A stretch of 64,000 nt of DNA from Lacrimispora sphenoides (lineage in GTDB: Bacteria > Bacillota > Clostridia > Lachnospirales > Lachnospiraceae). The notes under the pieces are model-generated. The model was not told the DNA's origin. It ran no database searches and worked only from the letters and a program-made list of their open reading frames with translations. A program made the translations under genes and the position numbers. The stretch is taken from positions 372,001-436,000 of the forward strand of contig NZ_FOIP01000001.1 in the NCBI RefSeq assembly GCF_900105215.1. Reading direction: 5' to 3'. Shown piece after piece: positions 1 to 11,095 of this stretch (its first letter is position 1; each line of letters begins with the position of its first letter).

Positions 1-325
1 CGCCAAAGATATCTCCGAATATATCTCCGAATATATCTCCCATGTCCGCTCCGCTAAAATCAAAGCCGCCAAAGCCGCCTGCTCCCCCGCTTCCGTCAAA
101 GGCAGCAGAACCGAACTGGTCATACTGACGTCTCTTATCAGGATCGCTAAGGACACTGTAGGCCTCGGAAGCCTGCTTAAACTTCTCAGCAGCCGCAGTA
201 TCTCCGGGATTTGTGTCAGGATGGTATTTCTTAGCTAATGCCCTGTAAGCCTTCTTAATCGCTGCATCATCCGCATCTTTTGGAATGCCCAGGGTTTCAT
301 AATAATCTTTCTTACTCTCTGCCAT
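1..325 (-). CDS. dnaJ: Chaperone DnaJ, N-terminal part (cut by window edge)
   Basis: Hsp40 co-chaperone that delivers unfolded substrates to DnaK and stimulates its ATPase. The 108 visible codons start [13 protein letters not shown] and give a complete J domain with the HPD motif (YHPDTNPGD), followed by a Gly/Phe-rich linker containing a tandem [12 protein letters not shown] run. The zinc-finger and C-terminal domains lie beyond the left edge. It is the last visible gene of the hrcA-grpE-dnaK-dnaJ heat-shock operon, about 200 bp after dnaK. I chose the ATG at 325 because the J domain begins immediately after it. Confidence 0.95.
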   Translation of the reverse strand, partial: MAESKKDYYETLGIPKDADDAAIKKAYRALAKKYHPDTNPGDTAAAEKFKQASEAYSVLSDPDKRRQYDQFGSAAFDGSGGAGGFGGFDFSGADMGDIFGDIFGDIFG

Positions 326-467
326 CTTAGGTCTACCTTTCATAGATTAAGAAAATTCGATTTACCTTTGGCTCACCGAACGGCTAAGTTCCCAAATACC
401 CATCAGGGTAACTGAAAGCCTTTGTTTTCTCTCGTCTTTGCTGAGGAACTCTTGCCTGAAGAAATTC

Positions 468-500
468 GGAAAAAGTGCTGTATCGCTACAACACTTTTCC
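468..500 (-). terminator. Hairpin between dnaK and dnaJ
   Basis: The arms at 468-482 and 487-500 pair over about 14 bp (GGAAAAAGTGCTGTA with TACAACACTTTTCC) around a 4-nt loop. On the minus strand no clear U-run follows the stem, so a processing or attenuation hairpin that lowers dnaJ relative to dnaK is as likely as a full terminator. Confidence 0.5.
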
Positions 501-528
501 AAAAGTCCTGTCTGTTGACCAGACTAGT

Positions 529-2397
<1,869 letters not shown>

Positions 2398-2491
2398 CTA
2401 ATTAATAAACAAATATAAATGATTTTCCGCCCATGCAATCGGGCGTAAAGGTATACCTGGAATGTATTATCTGCTTCCTGATGCTATATTA

Positions 2492-3136
2492 CTAATTAGC
2501 CACCTGCACCATGGAATGCCTTACCACGCTGTCACGGTAAGTGTAACCCTTCTGAAGCTCCTGGGAGATTATATTTTCACCCAGTGACTCATCTTCAATA
2601 TGCATTACTGCATTATGGAAATTGGGATCAAAAGGCATTCCAACCGCTTCAATGGGTTTTACGCCGGCTTCTTCCAGCGTTTTCATAAGCTGTTTATATA
2701 TCTTTTCCATTCCATCTGCAAAAGGAGCGTTTCTTTCCTCCTCAGATATGGCTGCAAGGCCTCTTTCAAAATTATCAACTACCGGAAGGATCCGTTCAAC
2801 GATATCCTTTGCTCCGATTTCAAACATGGCTGACTTTTCTTTTTCTGTTCTCTTGCGGTAATTATCAAATTCAGCCATGGACCTCTGAAGGCGGTCTGTC
2901 AGATCCTCTATTTTTTCATCCCTTGGGTCTTTCTTCTCTTTCTTTTTTCCGAAAAGGCCCTTTTTCCCGGATTCTTCTTTGGAACCCTCTTCAGCCATTT
3001 CTTCTTCCGGAACATGTTCCTGGGTTCCATCGTCCCCGCAGGCTTCTACACCTTCTATTTCTTTTTCAGCGAAAACGGCATCCTCTGTATGAACAGTCTC
3101 ATCTGCCAGATTCTCATCTGTTTTCACATCTTCCAT
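2492..3136 (-). CDS. grpE: Nucleotide exchange factor GrpE
   Basis: Releases ADP from DnaK. The protein is 214 aa from the ATG at 3136. An alternative TTG start at 3142 adds two residues. The N-terminal ~80 residues are a highly acidic extension followed by a Lys-rich patch (KKGLFGKKKEKKD). The coiled coil and GrpE core follow (DRLQRSMAEFDNYRKRTEKE, ILPVVDNFERGLA), ending in the beta-wing motif FDPNFHNAVMH. The gene starts 17 bp after the hrcA stop, which fits co-transcription. Only the charged N-terminus is unusual, and such tails vary freely in this family. Confidence 0.95.
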   Translation of the reverse strand: MEDVKTDENLADETVHTEDAVFAEKEIEGVEACGDDGTQEHVPEEEMAEEGSKEESGKKGLFGKKKEKKDPRDEKIEDLTDRLQRSMAEFDNYRKRTEKEKSAMFEIGAKDIVERILPVVDNFERGLAAISEEERNAPFADGMEKIYKQLMKTLEEAGVKPIEAVGMPFDPNFHNAVMHIEDESLGENIISQELQKGYTYRDSVVRHSMVQVAN

Positions 3137-3153
3137 GCTCAATGCTCTACCCT

Positions 3154-4203
3154 TTACCTTTCATCTTTTTTCAAAATGGTATCCAGCTGCGTCATGAGAT
3201 TACGCAATGTGCTGAGAACCTTTTCATAATCCATCCGTTTCGGACCAATGATTCCAATGGTACCTCTTAAGCCTTCGCCCAGTTCATAGTTGGCGGTTAC
3301 AATGCTGCAATCCTTCATTGCCTTAACAGGTGCCTCATCGCCGATGTATACCTGGATTCCGGATCCGCTCTCCGAGCTGTTCATATCATCAATCAGCCCC
3401 TGCAAAAGATCCTTCTGTTCCAGCGTACCGATAAGCTTACTGGCCCTTTCTCCGTCACTTAACTCCGGATACTTGAAAATGTTCGTGGCCCCGCTGGTAT
3501 AAATCTGAAGGTCATCATCATCACCCCGGATAGCGGTAGCCACCTCGCTTAGAACCCGGTCCACCACATCACAGTGGGGTCCCGCCTGAACCTTCATCCT
3601 GCTGATCACTTCAAGATTGATCTCCTCTATGGTCAGCCCGTTAAGGGCATTGTTAAGAAGAATGTTAAGATTCAGAAGTCCTTCGTCATCTAATTCCGTA
3701 TGAATGGGAATCATGGTATTCTTAATGATATTTCCCTCCACCACGATAACTACAAGAAGCTTTTCTTCATCAACCTTGGAGAGCTGGATAAACTTCAGTT
3801 TGTTCCGGTGGAATTGGGGCGCGCTGATCATTGCAGCGTAATTGGTGTTCTGGGCAAGAAGCTTTGCCATCTGTTTCAACAAGAGTTCTACCCGGTCCAC
3901 CCGCTTTAACATCATATCCTTGATCTCAGTGACTTCCTCTTCTTTTTCCTGCATGATCTGGTCCACATAAAAGCGGTATCCTCTGTCTGAAGGAATCCTT
4001 CCGGCGGAGGTGTGAGGCTGCATGATATATCCCAGCTCCTCCAGATCAGACATCTCATTCCGGATGGTAGCAGAACTTAAGTTCAAATCCGTATACTTTG
4101 ATATGGTACGGGAACCTACCGGTTCTCCGGTTTCCAGATAAGTTTTGATGATGGCTTTTAATATAGTTACTTTCCGCTCATCTAGCTGATCTCTGCCACT
4201 CAA
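3154..4203 (-). CDS. hrcA: Heat-inducible transcription repressor HrcA
   Basis: Represses class I heat-shock operons by binding CIRCE. The 349-aa protein has an N-terminal winged helix (about residues 1-100, with VGSRTISKYTDLNLSSATIRN as the recognition region and the wing motif HTSAGRIPSDRGYRFYVD) and a GAF-like C-terminal domain. It starts with TTG at 4203, preceded by AAAGGAAG. It is the first gene of the operon, 30 bp downstream of a perfect CIRCE element, so it is autoregulated. It closes on grpE with a short gap. Confidence 0.97.
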   Translation of the reverse strand: MSGRDQLDERKVTILKAIIKTYLETGEPVGSRTISKYTDLNLSSATIRNEMSDLEELGYIMQPHTSAGRIPSDRGYRFYVDQIMQEKEEEVTEIKDMMLKRVDRVELLLKQMAKLLAQNTNYAAMISAPQFHRNKLKFIQLSKVDEEKLLVVIVVEGNIIKNTMIPIHTELDDEGLLNLNILLNNALNGLTIEEINLEVISRMKVQAGPHCDVVDRVLSEVATAIRGDDDDLQIYTSGATNIFKYPELSDGERASKLIGTLEQKDLLQGLIDDMNSSESGSGIQVYIGDEAPVKAMKDCSIVTANYELGEGLRGTIGIIGPKRMDYEKVLSTLRNLMTQLDTILKKDER

Positions 4204-4233
4204 ACTGCCCCACTTCCTTTCTGAGTCTTTTTG

Positions 4234-4260
4234 TTAGCACTCAACGTTTGGGAGTGCTAA
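4234..4260 (-). promoter_or_regulatory. CIRCE operator
   Basis: Perfect inverted repeat TTAGCACTC - 9 nt - GAGTGCTAA, identical to the CIRCE consensus. It sits between the hrcA promoter and its start codon, so bound HrcA would block the dnaK operon. Confidence 0.98.
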
Positions 4261-4274
4261 CATCTTCTTTTCAT

Positions 4275-4303
4275 AATATATTCTTTTTTTCTACTTTTGT
4301 CAA
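4275..4303 (-). promoter_or_regulatory. Sigma-A promoter of the hrcA-grpE-dnaK operon
   Basis: On the minus strand TTGACA (4298-4303) is followed after 17 bp by TATATT (4275-4280). The predicted transcription start falls just upstream of the CIRCE element, the usual layout for this regulon. Confidence 0.88.
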
Positions 4304-4401
4304 TACATTCCTAAAAACTTTTTGATGAAGTTTTTATGTCCTGTTTGTACATTTTTCCTCATATCTAAATGAAATATTACAAAGCTGTTGACATTATTTT
4401 C

Positions 4402-4429
4402 TTGACATTTAACACTTTTGTAATATAAT
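4402..4429 (+). promoter_or_regulatory. Promoter of the first 3D-domain gene
   Basis: TTGACA (4402-4407), a 16-bp spacer and TATAAT (4424-4429), followed by a leader of about 120 nt. A second TTGACA lies slightly upstream at 4389-4394 but has no matching -10. Confidence 0.82.
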
Positions 4430-4465
4430 GGTAATTATGACACCATAACAACACAATTGCGAGGT

Positions 4466-4537
4466 AAGGTTGAAGGAAAGATGTCTTACAACCTTGAGCT
4501 TGTGAATCAACTGGATATGCCTGCATATCCGATTGAT
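4466..4537 (+). promoter_or_regulatory. Structured 5' leader with two hairpins
   Basis: Hairpin 1 pairs AAGGTTG (4466-4472) with CAACCTT (4489-4495). Hairpin 2 pairs GGATATG with CATATCC around a CCTG tetraloop and extends through ATCAA/TTGAT (4506-4537). It ends 6 nt before the GGAGGT ribosome site at 4544. No U-run follows, so this is not a terminator. It could modulate translation or RNA stability. I do not recognise a known riboswitch family. Confidence 0.45.
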
Positions 4538-4554
4538 CCATTTGGAGGTAAATT

Positions 4555-5124
4555 ATGAATAGTTTTTCAGGGAAAAAGAGGATCACCGGATTCCTGACAC
4601 TTCTTTGTATCCTGCTGTTGTCTACAACTGCACTGGCAGCCGAGACTACAGGAAATGACCAAACCGTGAATCAAGTACAGTCCGAAAACTCTGGAACGGA
4701 TCACCAAACCATACAAACCAGCACGGAAAATCAGACGACATCAGCCAGTACTGAGGAAATCGGACCTGGCATTAAGAAAAAAGAAACCGAACCTGTAAAG
4801 CCGGAAGAACCGGCAAAACCGGTTTATCAAAAGGGAGAATCCCTGGGACTCTTCTCCGCCACTGCTTATTGTCCTGGCGAAAGCACCGGCAAACAGAGCC
4901 GTACCTATTCCGGTACGATACCGCAGCCGCAGCATACCATATCCGCAGATATCACACTTCTTCCGCTTGGAACAAAGGTCATGATCGACGACATCGTCTA
5001 TACCGTTGAGGATATCGGAAGCGGCGTAAAGGGAAATAAAATCGATATTTTCTTTGCAAGCCGCAGAGAAGCGCTGGATTTTGGAAGACAGACAAAAGAA
5101 TTATTTGCAGTCATTGAACAGTAG
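4555..5124 (+). CDS. Secreted 3D-domain protein (cell-wall associated)
   Basis: A 189-aa exported protein. Residues 1-28 form a signal peptide (GFLTLLCILLLSTTALA) followed by a Thr/Ser/Gln-rich linker and a Pro/Lys/Glu stretch. The C-terminal ~90 residues are a 3D domain (double-psi beta-barrel, related to RlpA, MltA and YocH-type proteins), beginning FSATAYCPGES. The Asp residues that name the fold lie in SADITLLPLG, VEDIGSG and NKIDIFF. 3D domains usually act on or bind peptidoglycan, often as lytic-transglycosylase-like enzymes. Activity here is inferred. The ATG at 4555 has GGAGGT 6 nt upstream. The gene is monocistronic, with its own promoter and terminator. Confidence 0.85.
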   Translation: MNSFSGKKRITGFLTLLCILLLSTTALAAETTGNDQTVNQVQSENSGTDHQTIQTSTENQTTSASTEEIGPGIKKKETEPVKPEEPAKPVYQKGESLGLFSATAYCPGESTGKQSRTYSGTIPQPQHTISADITLLPLGTKVMIDDIVYTVEDIGSGVKGNKIDIFFASRREALDFGRQTKELFAVIEQ

Positions 5125-5141
5125 GAAATGCCCATATGACG

Positions 5142-5183
5142 CCGCAGAACAGTGAATTACTTCACTGCTTCTGCGGTTTTTTT
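5142..5183 (+). terminator. Rho-independent terminator after the first 3D gene
   Basis: Stem CCGCAGAACAGTGAA (5142-5156) pairs with TTCACTGCTTCTGCGG (5161-5176) and is followed by seven T. Confidence 0.93.
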
Positions 5184-5193
5184 CGTCTTAACC

Positions 5194-5221
5194 TTGACAA
5201 AATTGGAAAAATGTGTAAAAT
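5194..5221 (+). promoter_or_regulatory. Promoter of the second 3D-domain gene
   Basis: TTGACA (5194-5199), a 16-bp spacer and TAAAAT (5216-5221), with an upstream TG giving an extended -10. It lies about 100 bp before the ATG. Confidence 0.75.
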
Positions 5222-5319
5222 GTTTACTTGTACCTCATTTATTACAAATCTGTTACATATAATTATAAATATATTAAAACTTGTTACAGATTGTAAAAAA
5301 GAAAGGAAGTATTTGTAAT

Positions 5320-6042
5320 ATGAGTAAAACAAACCGAATTCACTGGTTCCTCGGAACCTTACTAATGATGACATTTTTCCTAATAAGTGCATGGAACGTT
5401 TTGGCGGCCCAGACAGCAGGTATTATTGACAATGCTGATGAGAACAACGTCAGGGGCTGGGCCCTAAACAGCTCTGATCCAAGTTCTGCGGCAGAAGTAA
5501 AGATTGTCATTACCAATCAGTCTAACGGACAGGTCGTAGCAGAACTTACCACCACCGCCTCCAAGTACCGGGAAGATCTTGTATCCAACGGAACCGGAAA
5601 TTATGGCTTTGAAATGCCGGTTCCCTGGAGTTCCTACGGAGACGGCACCTATTTGGTCGAGGCCTATACAGGAGGCCAGAAGCTTTCCGGCACCAGAGTA
5701 CATGGGGTAGGTGCTGCCGCTGCCGCAAGTCTTCAAAACAGCACCTCCAATCTTCGTTCCCTGGGAGTTTTTAAAACCACGGCCTACTGCTCTTGCCGCA
5801 AATGCTCCGGAGGCTGGGGAGGACGTACCAGCACTGGAACCATTGCAACCGCAAACCATACCATCTCTGTTGATCCAAGGGTCATTCCTTACGGCAGCCG
5901 CATTATGATAAACGGAGTTGTCTATACAGCAGAGGATTGCGGAGGCGGAGTCAAAGGGAACCACATTGATATATTCTTCAATACTCATGGTGAAACCCGT
6001 GCTTATGGCACCAGGAGTGCAGAAATCTATCTCGTTCAGTAA
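5320..6042 (+). CDS. Secreted 3D-domain protein with N-terminal beta-sandwich module
   Basis: A 240-aa exported protein. I start at the ATG at 5320 (GAAAGGAAG upstream) rather than the in-frame TTG at 5281, because the signal peptide (MSKTNRIHWFLGTLLMMTFF) begins there. Residues ~35-130 form a beta-sandwich module opening with AGIIDNADENNVRGWAL, a type often seen in clostridial surface proteins. The C-terminal 3D domain has FKTTAYCSCRKCSGG, ISVDPRVIPYG, AEDCGGGVKG and NHIDIFF, with all the Asp residues of the fold. The Cys pairs in TAYCSCRKC and EDCGGG are typical of this subgroup. It is a paralogue of the gene before it and is also monocistronic. The likely role is peptidoglycan remodelling, by inference from the fold. 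Confidence 0.86.
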   Translation: MSKTNRIHWFLGTLLMMTFFLISAWNVLAAQTAGIIDNADENNVRGWALNSSDPSSAAEVKIVITNQSNGQVVAELTTTASKYREDLVSNGTGNYGFEMPVPWSSYGDGTYLVEAYTGGQKLSGTRVHGVGAAAAASLQNSTSNLRSLGVFKTTAYCSCRKCSGGWGGRTSTGTIATANHTISVDPRVIPYGSRIMINGVVYTAEDCGGGVKGNHIDIFFNTHGETRAYGTRSAEIYLVQ

Positions 6043-6058
6043 TACAAATCCCAGCAGG

Positions 6059-6095
6059 AAAGCCCGGTGAAGATTTTCTTTTCTCCGGGCTTTTT
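6059..6095 (+). terminator. Rho-independent terminator after the second 3D gene
   Basis: AAAGCCCGG (6059-6067) pairs with CCGGGCTTT, followed by TTTTTAT. Confidence 0.93.
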
Positions 6096-6136
6096 ATCAT
6101 ATTAATTTTATAGGGCCAATGGTCCATTTCCGTATT

Positions 6137-6640
6137 TTACGTTCTTACGGCAATCTCTTTTATCATGCGCATCAGTTCTAAAGCGCTTCGGAACGCTACA
6201 TAATTTCTGGATGTCAGTCTGCCGGCCACTATTCCCTGCAAACTCGCGTTTTGGCGATGTTCTATTTTGACAATCAATGTTTCTTTTGCATGAACCGCAC
6301 GGGTACTTAGGGTCAAACTATCCTGCAGCTGAATTTTTGCCTTTACTGGTATTTTGTTTTTTCCCTTAGTTCTGTGTGCATATTCTTCTGACATTTTTTT
6401 ATTAAGAAACCTTGGATTAGTGGTAGGCTGGGGAGTTCCAACCCAGTCGCATATTTCATCAAGTTTCAGCATTAAATCACCTATATCGGAAAACCACACA
6501 GGTCCGTCTATATAGCAGTTAAGAATTTCACCATATAAATTTCCCTCCTTTTTTCCATGAAAACAGATGAGCATCGTACTGACCCGGTCTGTTACAGTCA
6601 TGCTGCGGCAGATGTTCTGCATTTCTTCGCTTTTTATCAT
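6137..6640 (-). CDS. Uncharacterised 167-aa protein downstream of the surface operon
   Basis: I do not recognise this family. The protein has no signal peptide or membrane segment and looks cytosolic: a mixed alpha/beta N-terminal half (MLICFHGKKEGNLYGEILNC, FSDIGDLMLKLDEICDW), a basic middle and a C-terminal helix (SALELMRMIKEI). The ATG at 6640 has AAGGGG upstream. It lies 120 bp beyond the last large surface-protein gene on the same strand, after a weak hairpin, so it may be the operon's last gene or a separate unit. Its role is unknown. A regulatory or export-accessory function is only a guess from position. Confidence 0.6.
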   Translation of the reverse strand: MIKSEEMQNICRSMTVTDRVSTMLICFHGKKEGNLYGEILNCYIDGPVWFSDIGDLMLKLDEICDWVGTPQPTTNPRFLNKKMSEEYAHRTKGKNKIPVKAKIQLQDSLTLSTRAVHAKETLIVKIEHRQNASLQGIVAGRLTSRNYVAFRSALELMRMIKEIAVRT

Positions 6641-6689
6641 AGGTTTATTATCCCCTTTTTCAATCGTGCTTTGTCAGGTTTTCTTTATA

Positions 6690-6726
6690 GAAAGGGAAAG
6701 CAAAGGATATGCACACTTTCCCTTTC
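6690..6726 (-). terminator. Hairpin after the 2135-aa surface gene
   Basis: GAAAGGGAAAG (6690-6700) pairs perfectly with CTTTCCCTTTC (6716-6726). On the minus strand the 3' arm is U/C-rich but no long U-run follows. It resembles the hairpin at 13249-13284. Confidence 0.55.
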
Positions 6727-6757
6727 CAGCAAACGAAAGCTGCTGCTTTTCATCGTA

Positions 6758-9700
6758 TCCTTACTGCAGCCAGGCTCCATCTCCCCCAACGGCATATCCA
6801 TCAGGCGTCATCTCACTGATGTACATGGATCCCAGTGGCCGTTCTTCATTGCTCTTATAGATCCATTTCTCCGTTGCCGCATCATACCGATAGGTTTCCA
6901 TGCTGTTCTGCTCTGTAAAGTAATACCACTTTCCTCCGATATTCCTCCAGCCCTTTGCCATCATTCCTGTCTCAGAGTCTAAATAATACCAGCGGTTGTC
7001 TTCCTTATCATGATGCCAGCCTGTCTTCATCTTTCCAAGCCAGCCATCTGATTCTGTATTGCAGTAATACCAGTCAAGCTTCTCATCCCGGAACCAGCCG
7101 TAATCCATGATTCCGCTGGCATTGAAATGATACCAGCCGTTTTTGTTCACGTCTCCGTTTGCATAATCCAGCTTCGCCCACATTCCTGTCAGACGGATTC
7201 CTCCGTTTAGCACAAAGGCCCACTGGCTTCCCTTTCCTGATAGCTCTTCCCAGTTTCCATTGGTGCCCACGATGTAGCTCTTGCTCCTGCTTGGGTTATA
7301 GGGGTTGGCCTTGATTCCGCTTCCGGTTCCTCCTCCGCCTTTGCTTCCTCCCTTGCTTCCGGAGCTCTGGATCTCATCATAGTGGTCATAACGGTCATCC
7401 AGTACTTTATCTAACGGCTTTGTCACTTCTTTAAGCTTTTCCAGCGCTTCAAGCAGTTCATCAAGGGTCGCCTTTGGAGAAGTACGGTCCAGTACCTCCA
7501 GGGCCTCTTCGATTGCTTCCTTAAGCTTCTCTGTCTCCTTTAATGTCAGGAAATAGTCATCGCTCTTATCAATCGCGTTCTTTATGGCATCCTCCAGCTC
7601 TTTCCTGGCATCATTTACTTCCTTCTGATTGTTCTCGTAGTATGCATAAACATAGGTCTTCCGGCTGATCTCCCGGTCCGGATCGAACTCACTTAAGCGG
7701 TCCTCACGATAACTCCAGCCTACATAGCTGTACTCTACGCCTTCATCACTAACGAAAATATCTGCCGGTTCTTCCACCTGACCATACTCATAGGAGTAAT
7801 ACCAGTCGCTGGGAGCTTCTCCCTTTCTTACCTTGAAGTAATACTGGTACCTTGGAAGGGCTGTCTGGTTTAAGAAGTAGAGCCGGTATGCTTTGGAATA
7901 CACCATCACATACCTCATTCCTGCCTGGGCCGTAAAGGTAAACAGTCCTCCGGTCTCTTCCGGATCATCTGACATTTCCACAAGCTCCGCCTGGATCGTC
8001 CCGTCAATCGGGTCCGTAAAGATCCGGTACAGCTGGTAGTCCATCATGTCCACATCATCCTTGCCTAACTGGATATAGGTAGTAAACTCCGCATCCGATG
8101 GCGTGGCCATGGCCGTCTTTCTTCCATTGACATACCGTTCAATGTCTACATTCAGTCCCCAGGCCGCCTTAAACGCTTGGCTGTGGTCGCTGTCATACTC
8201 AGGCGATGCCTTTACTGCATTGGATTCCGTGGCCTTTGCCGCATTCTTTGTATATACCACCTTATAGGTCACATCTGCATGGTTCTGATCCATCAGCACC
8301 CGGTCTGCATCGGTCGTCAGCGCTTCCTCCAGATCCGGTATCTCTCCCGGATCAAGGGCGATCTCATTTTCGCTTCCTCCCCGGACCTCATCAACCACCG
8401 TTGCATTGCTCGGACTGGCTGTTGGACGGGAATAATAAGCCGTAAACACAAGATTGGTATCCGGCATATCAAAGCCAAGCTCTCTCTCATACAGCTTTCC
8501 GGTAAGCCCTGGCACCGATCCTATGGTGATCTTCCAGTACAGAAACGTTTCTCCTGCTCCGTTAACCGCATCTGCTGTAATTACCACACGGTCTCCCTTA
8601 TGGGCTTCCTCATATCTGGCTGCATCAATCGTTTCCTGATCAACACTTACCACCCGGCCTTCTAAAGTCTCCACGATGTAGTTGGGGATCTCCAATGCTC
8701 CGCCAGGATCTGTAGTGATCACCGATCCGTCCAGCTTCCGGCTTTCTGCCGTGATTCCGGTCTCTCCCTTTGGCCTGGCTACCACGATGTGCTCTTCGTT
8801 GTAATTCAGCCCGGAAAAAGTCACGCTTCCCGGACTTCCTGTCACGGTCTGCCAGCCGTCACTTCCGGTTTCTGTGGTAACGATGACCGTTCCATCCTTA
8901 CTTAAGACCGCATAATCCGACTTCTTATCGGCAGGCTTGATTACAAGCACCGTCTTTCCTTCGTGGTTCTCATCGTAAAGGATCTGGTAGTTGGTCTCCA
9001 CCACCGGGGTCAGTACCTCCACCGGGTCACTGATGTTTCCTGCTGTATCTCCGATCTGGTTCCCCACGATTGCATGCACATTTCCTGCTGCCTCATACAC
9101 AAGGTACCTGGCTCCCGGATAAAGTCCGTCAAAATATACCCGGCCTGCGATGTTTCCTGTCTGCACTCCCACGATGTTTCCGCTTAAATCTGTAATAATG
9201 TACTGATATCCGGCTGTGGTATGGTAAACAGTAATCTTTCCTTTTCCTTCCCCGTTAAGTCCGGTGGAGGCATCAGGAACTGCCACATCCGTTCCGAATA
9301 CGGCCGGATCCTGATAGAAACGTATGGTATAGGTATGTCCATTCCTTAATACATCGCTTGATTCCACTTCCAAGTCCCCGTCATACCAGTTATCCACCAG
9401 ATAGTTGATCTCCGGCACATAGCCCGGTATCTGGCCTGCGATGTCTCCCCAGGTCCTGTCATACTGGATATGGAGGGAGGTAATACTTCCGTCTGCCAGA
9501 GAACCGTGTTCTCCTGCCGCGAACTGGATATCGATCCATTTCTCCGGGTCCTCTTCAAACAGTGCCGTAACAGTGGCATCTCCGGTAAAACGGTGATCTT
9601 CTGCCAGAAGCTGCTCTCCGTCATTCAATGCCCCGTTTCCATCCTGGTCTATAAACCACCCGGCAAACCGGTAATACTGGTCCGCCTGCGTCAGAGGAAC

Positions 9701-11095
9701 CAGGCGTTTTTCCTTTACCACACTCCAGGTATAACTATCGGTCTGCCCTGCTGCAGAGCCGTCATTTCCAAGAACTGAAGTACTATATACCCCGCTTCCC
9801 AAAGTTTGCTCTACTACGTCAGGGGACACACCGCTTCCATGGGAGATGGAACCGTGAGTTCCAGTCTGGTAGGTGATCTGATACCATTCTGACGGAACAC
9901 GGTCATACCGATAGCTGACGGTCAGGTCATCGCTTGGCATGATCCCTGTATAATCATGGCCGGCATCAAAGCTTCCGCTTAAATCCGGTACCGCCGCCGC
10001 ACTTTCATAGCTATAACCGTACAATTCCCGGTATTCTGTGCTGACCGTAGTATCCGCTGTTTTCTGCTGGACCTCCGGAATAACGATATTTCTCAAGTTA
10101 TTATCAGCCGAATCATTATCCAGATAATTAACCGTGAACCGATAGCCTTCTCCTGTTGCTTCATATACATATGTAATTTCTACCGGCTGGTTCGGCATGG
10201 TGCCCGTAAAACCGCCGTTGCTTCCAAAGCTTCCCTGGGCTGCACTGACCAGATTCCCATCCGTATCATCCGCAGTATCTCCAACTGTTATGCTCCCTGA
10301 TAAGTACTGGTATCCGTATATATCCAGCGGACTTGCGCTTATGGCATCCTCCGGGTAATACGGCGTCACACCCGGCGCATGGATCACAGTTCCGTTCTCC
10401 GTCACATAGCGCACCGTCAGATCCGATCTGGCCGCCGGATTATTCCGGTCTACCTTGTATGCGTATTTCACAGCCGCATCCTGTCCCGGCATCCTTCCTA
10501 AAAATTCCCCGGTCGATCCGTTAAAGTTTCCGATAGGCTCTGGTACCAGCCCTTCATAGTTATATTCAGCGGGGCTGGTCAGAGAATCCAAAAGACTCCA
10601 CAAATATCCATGGATGTTCTTTTTCTGGGACTGGATCACCGATTCTACGGAATAGGTATTTGATGTGGTCGTCGATTGGAACACGATGGAGCCGTTCTGA
10701 TTGGTGTAATCCACCGTATAATCAAACTTCACTCCCGGATCCGACTCCCATACGGCATAGTAAGTAATCGGGCTTTCCGGATACACAGCCGGCAGGGAGG
10801 TAATGTATTCCGGGCTGGTCTGACTGTTCACTTTACTCCAGCCCTTAAACACGTATCCGTACCTGCTTACACTGGGAAGCAGGGCGTTTACGCTGTTCCC
10901 GGCCGTTCCGACCAGTGTCTGCGGCTGAGGCGTCCCTCCGTTGACTACAAAGGCAATGGAGGCATCGATCCGTGTATATTCATAGGTAACTACCACATCC
11001 TGTCCAGGCATGGTTCCGGTTAATTTTCCAAAATCGACCCCTTCTGTTTCCACCGCAGTTAAGGTGCCGCCGGTCCCCTGGTCAATGGCTATTCC
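6758..11095. repeat. Long near-identical repeat, copy A
   Basis: Colinear with 17836-22173 at a constant offset of 11,078 bp and with no length change across about 4.34 kb. It covers the C-terminal ~1,400 codons of the 2135-aa gene. The first ~2 kb looks identical by eye, with scattered substitutions beyond that and one clearly diverged patch at 9760-10155. Past about 11,095 similarity falls to roughly 80 percent and continues at a lower level into the beta-helix region. Confidence 0.93.

Noticed and set aside
4430..4554. c-di-AMP (ydaO) riboswitch before the first 3D gene
   Set aside because: The leader is only ~120 nt and lacks the conserved core and pseudoknot sequence of that class; I kept only the hairpins.
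8177..8665. 162-aa open frame on the plus strand, repeated at 19255-19743
   Set aside because: Both copies are antisense to the near-identical surface genes; the duplication follows from the long repeat, and no ribosome site is present.
6758..11095. Insertion sequence or transposon as cause of the long repeats
   Set aside because: No transposase, terminal inverted repeats or target duplication; the repeat ends follow gene boundaries, which fits gene duplication and conversion.
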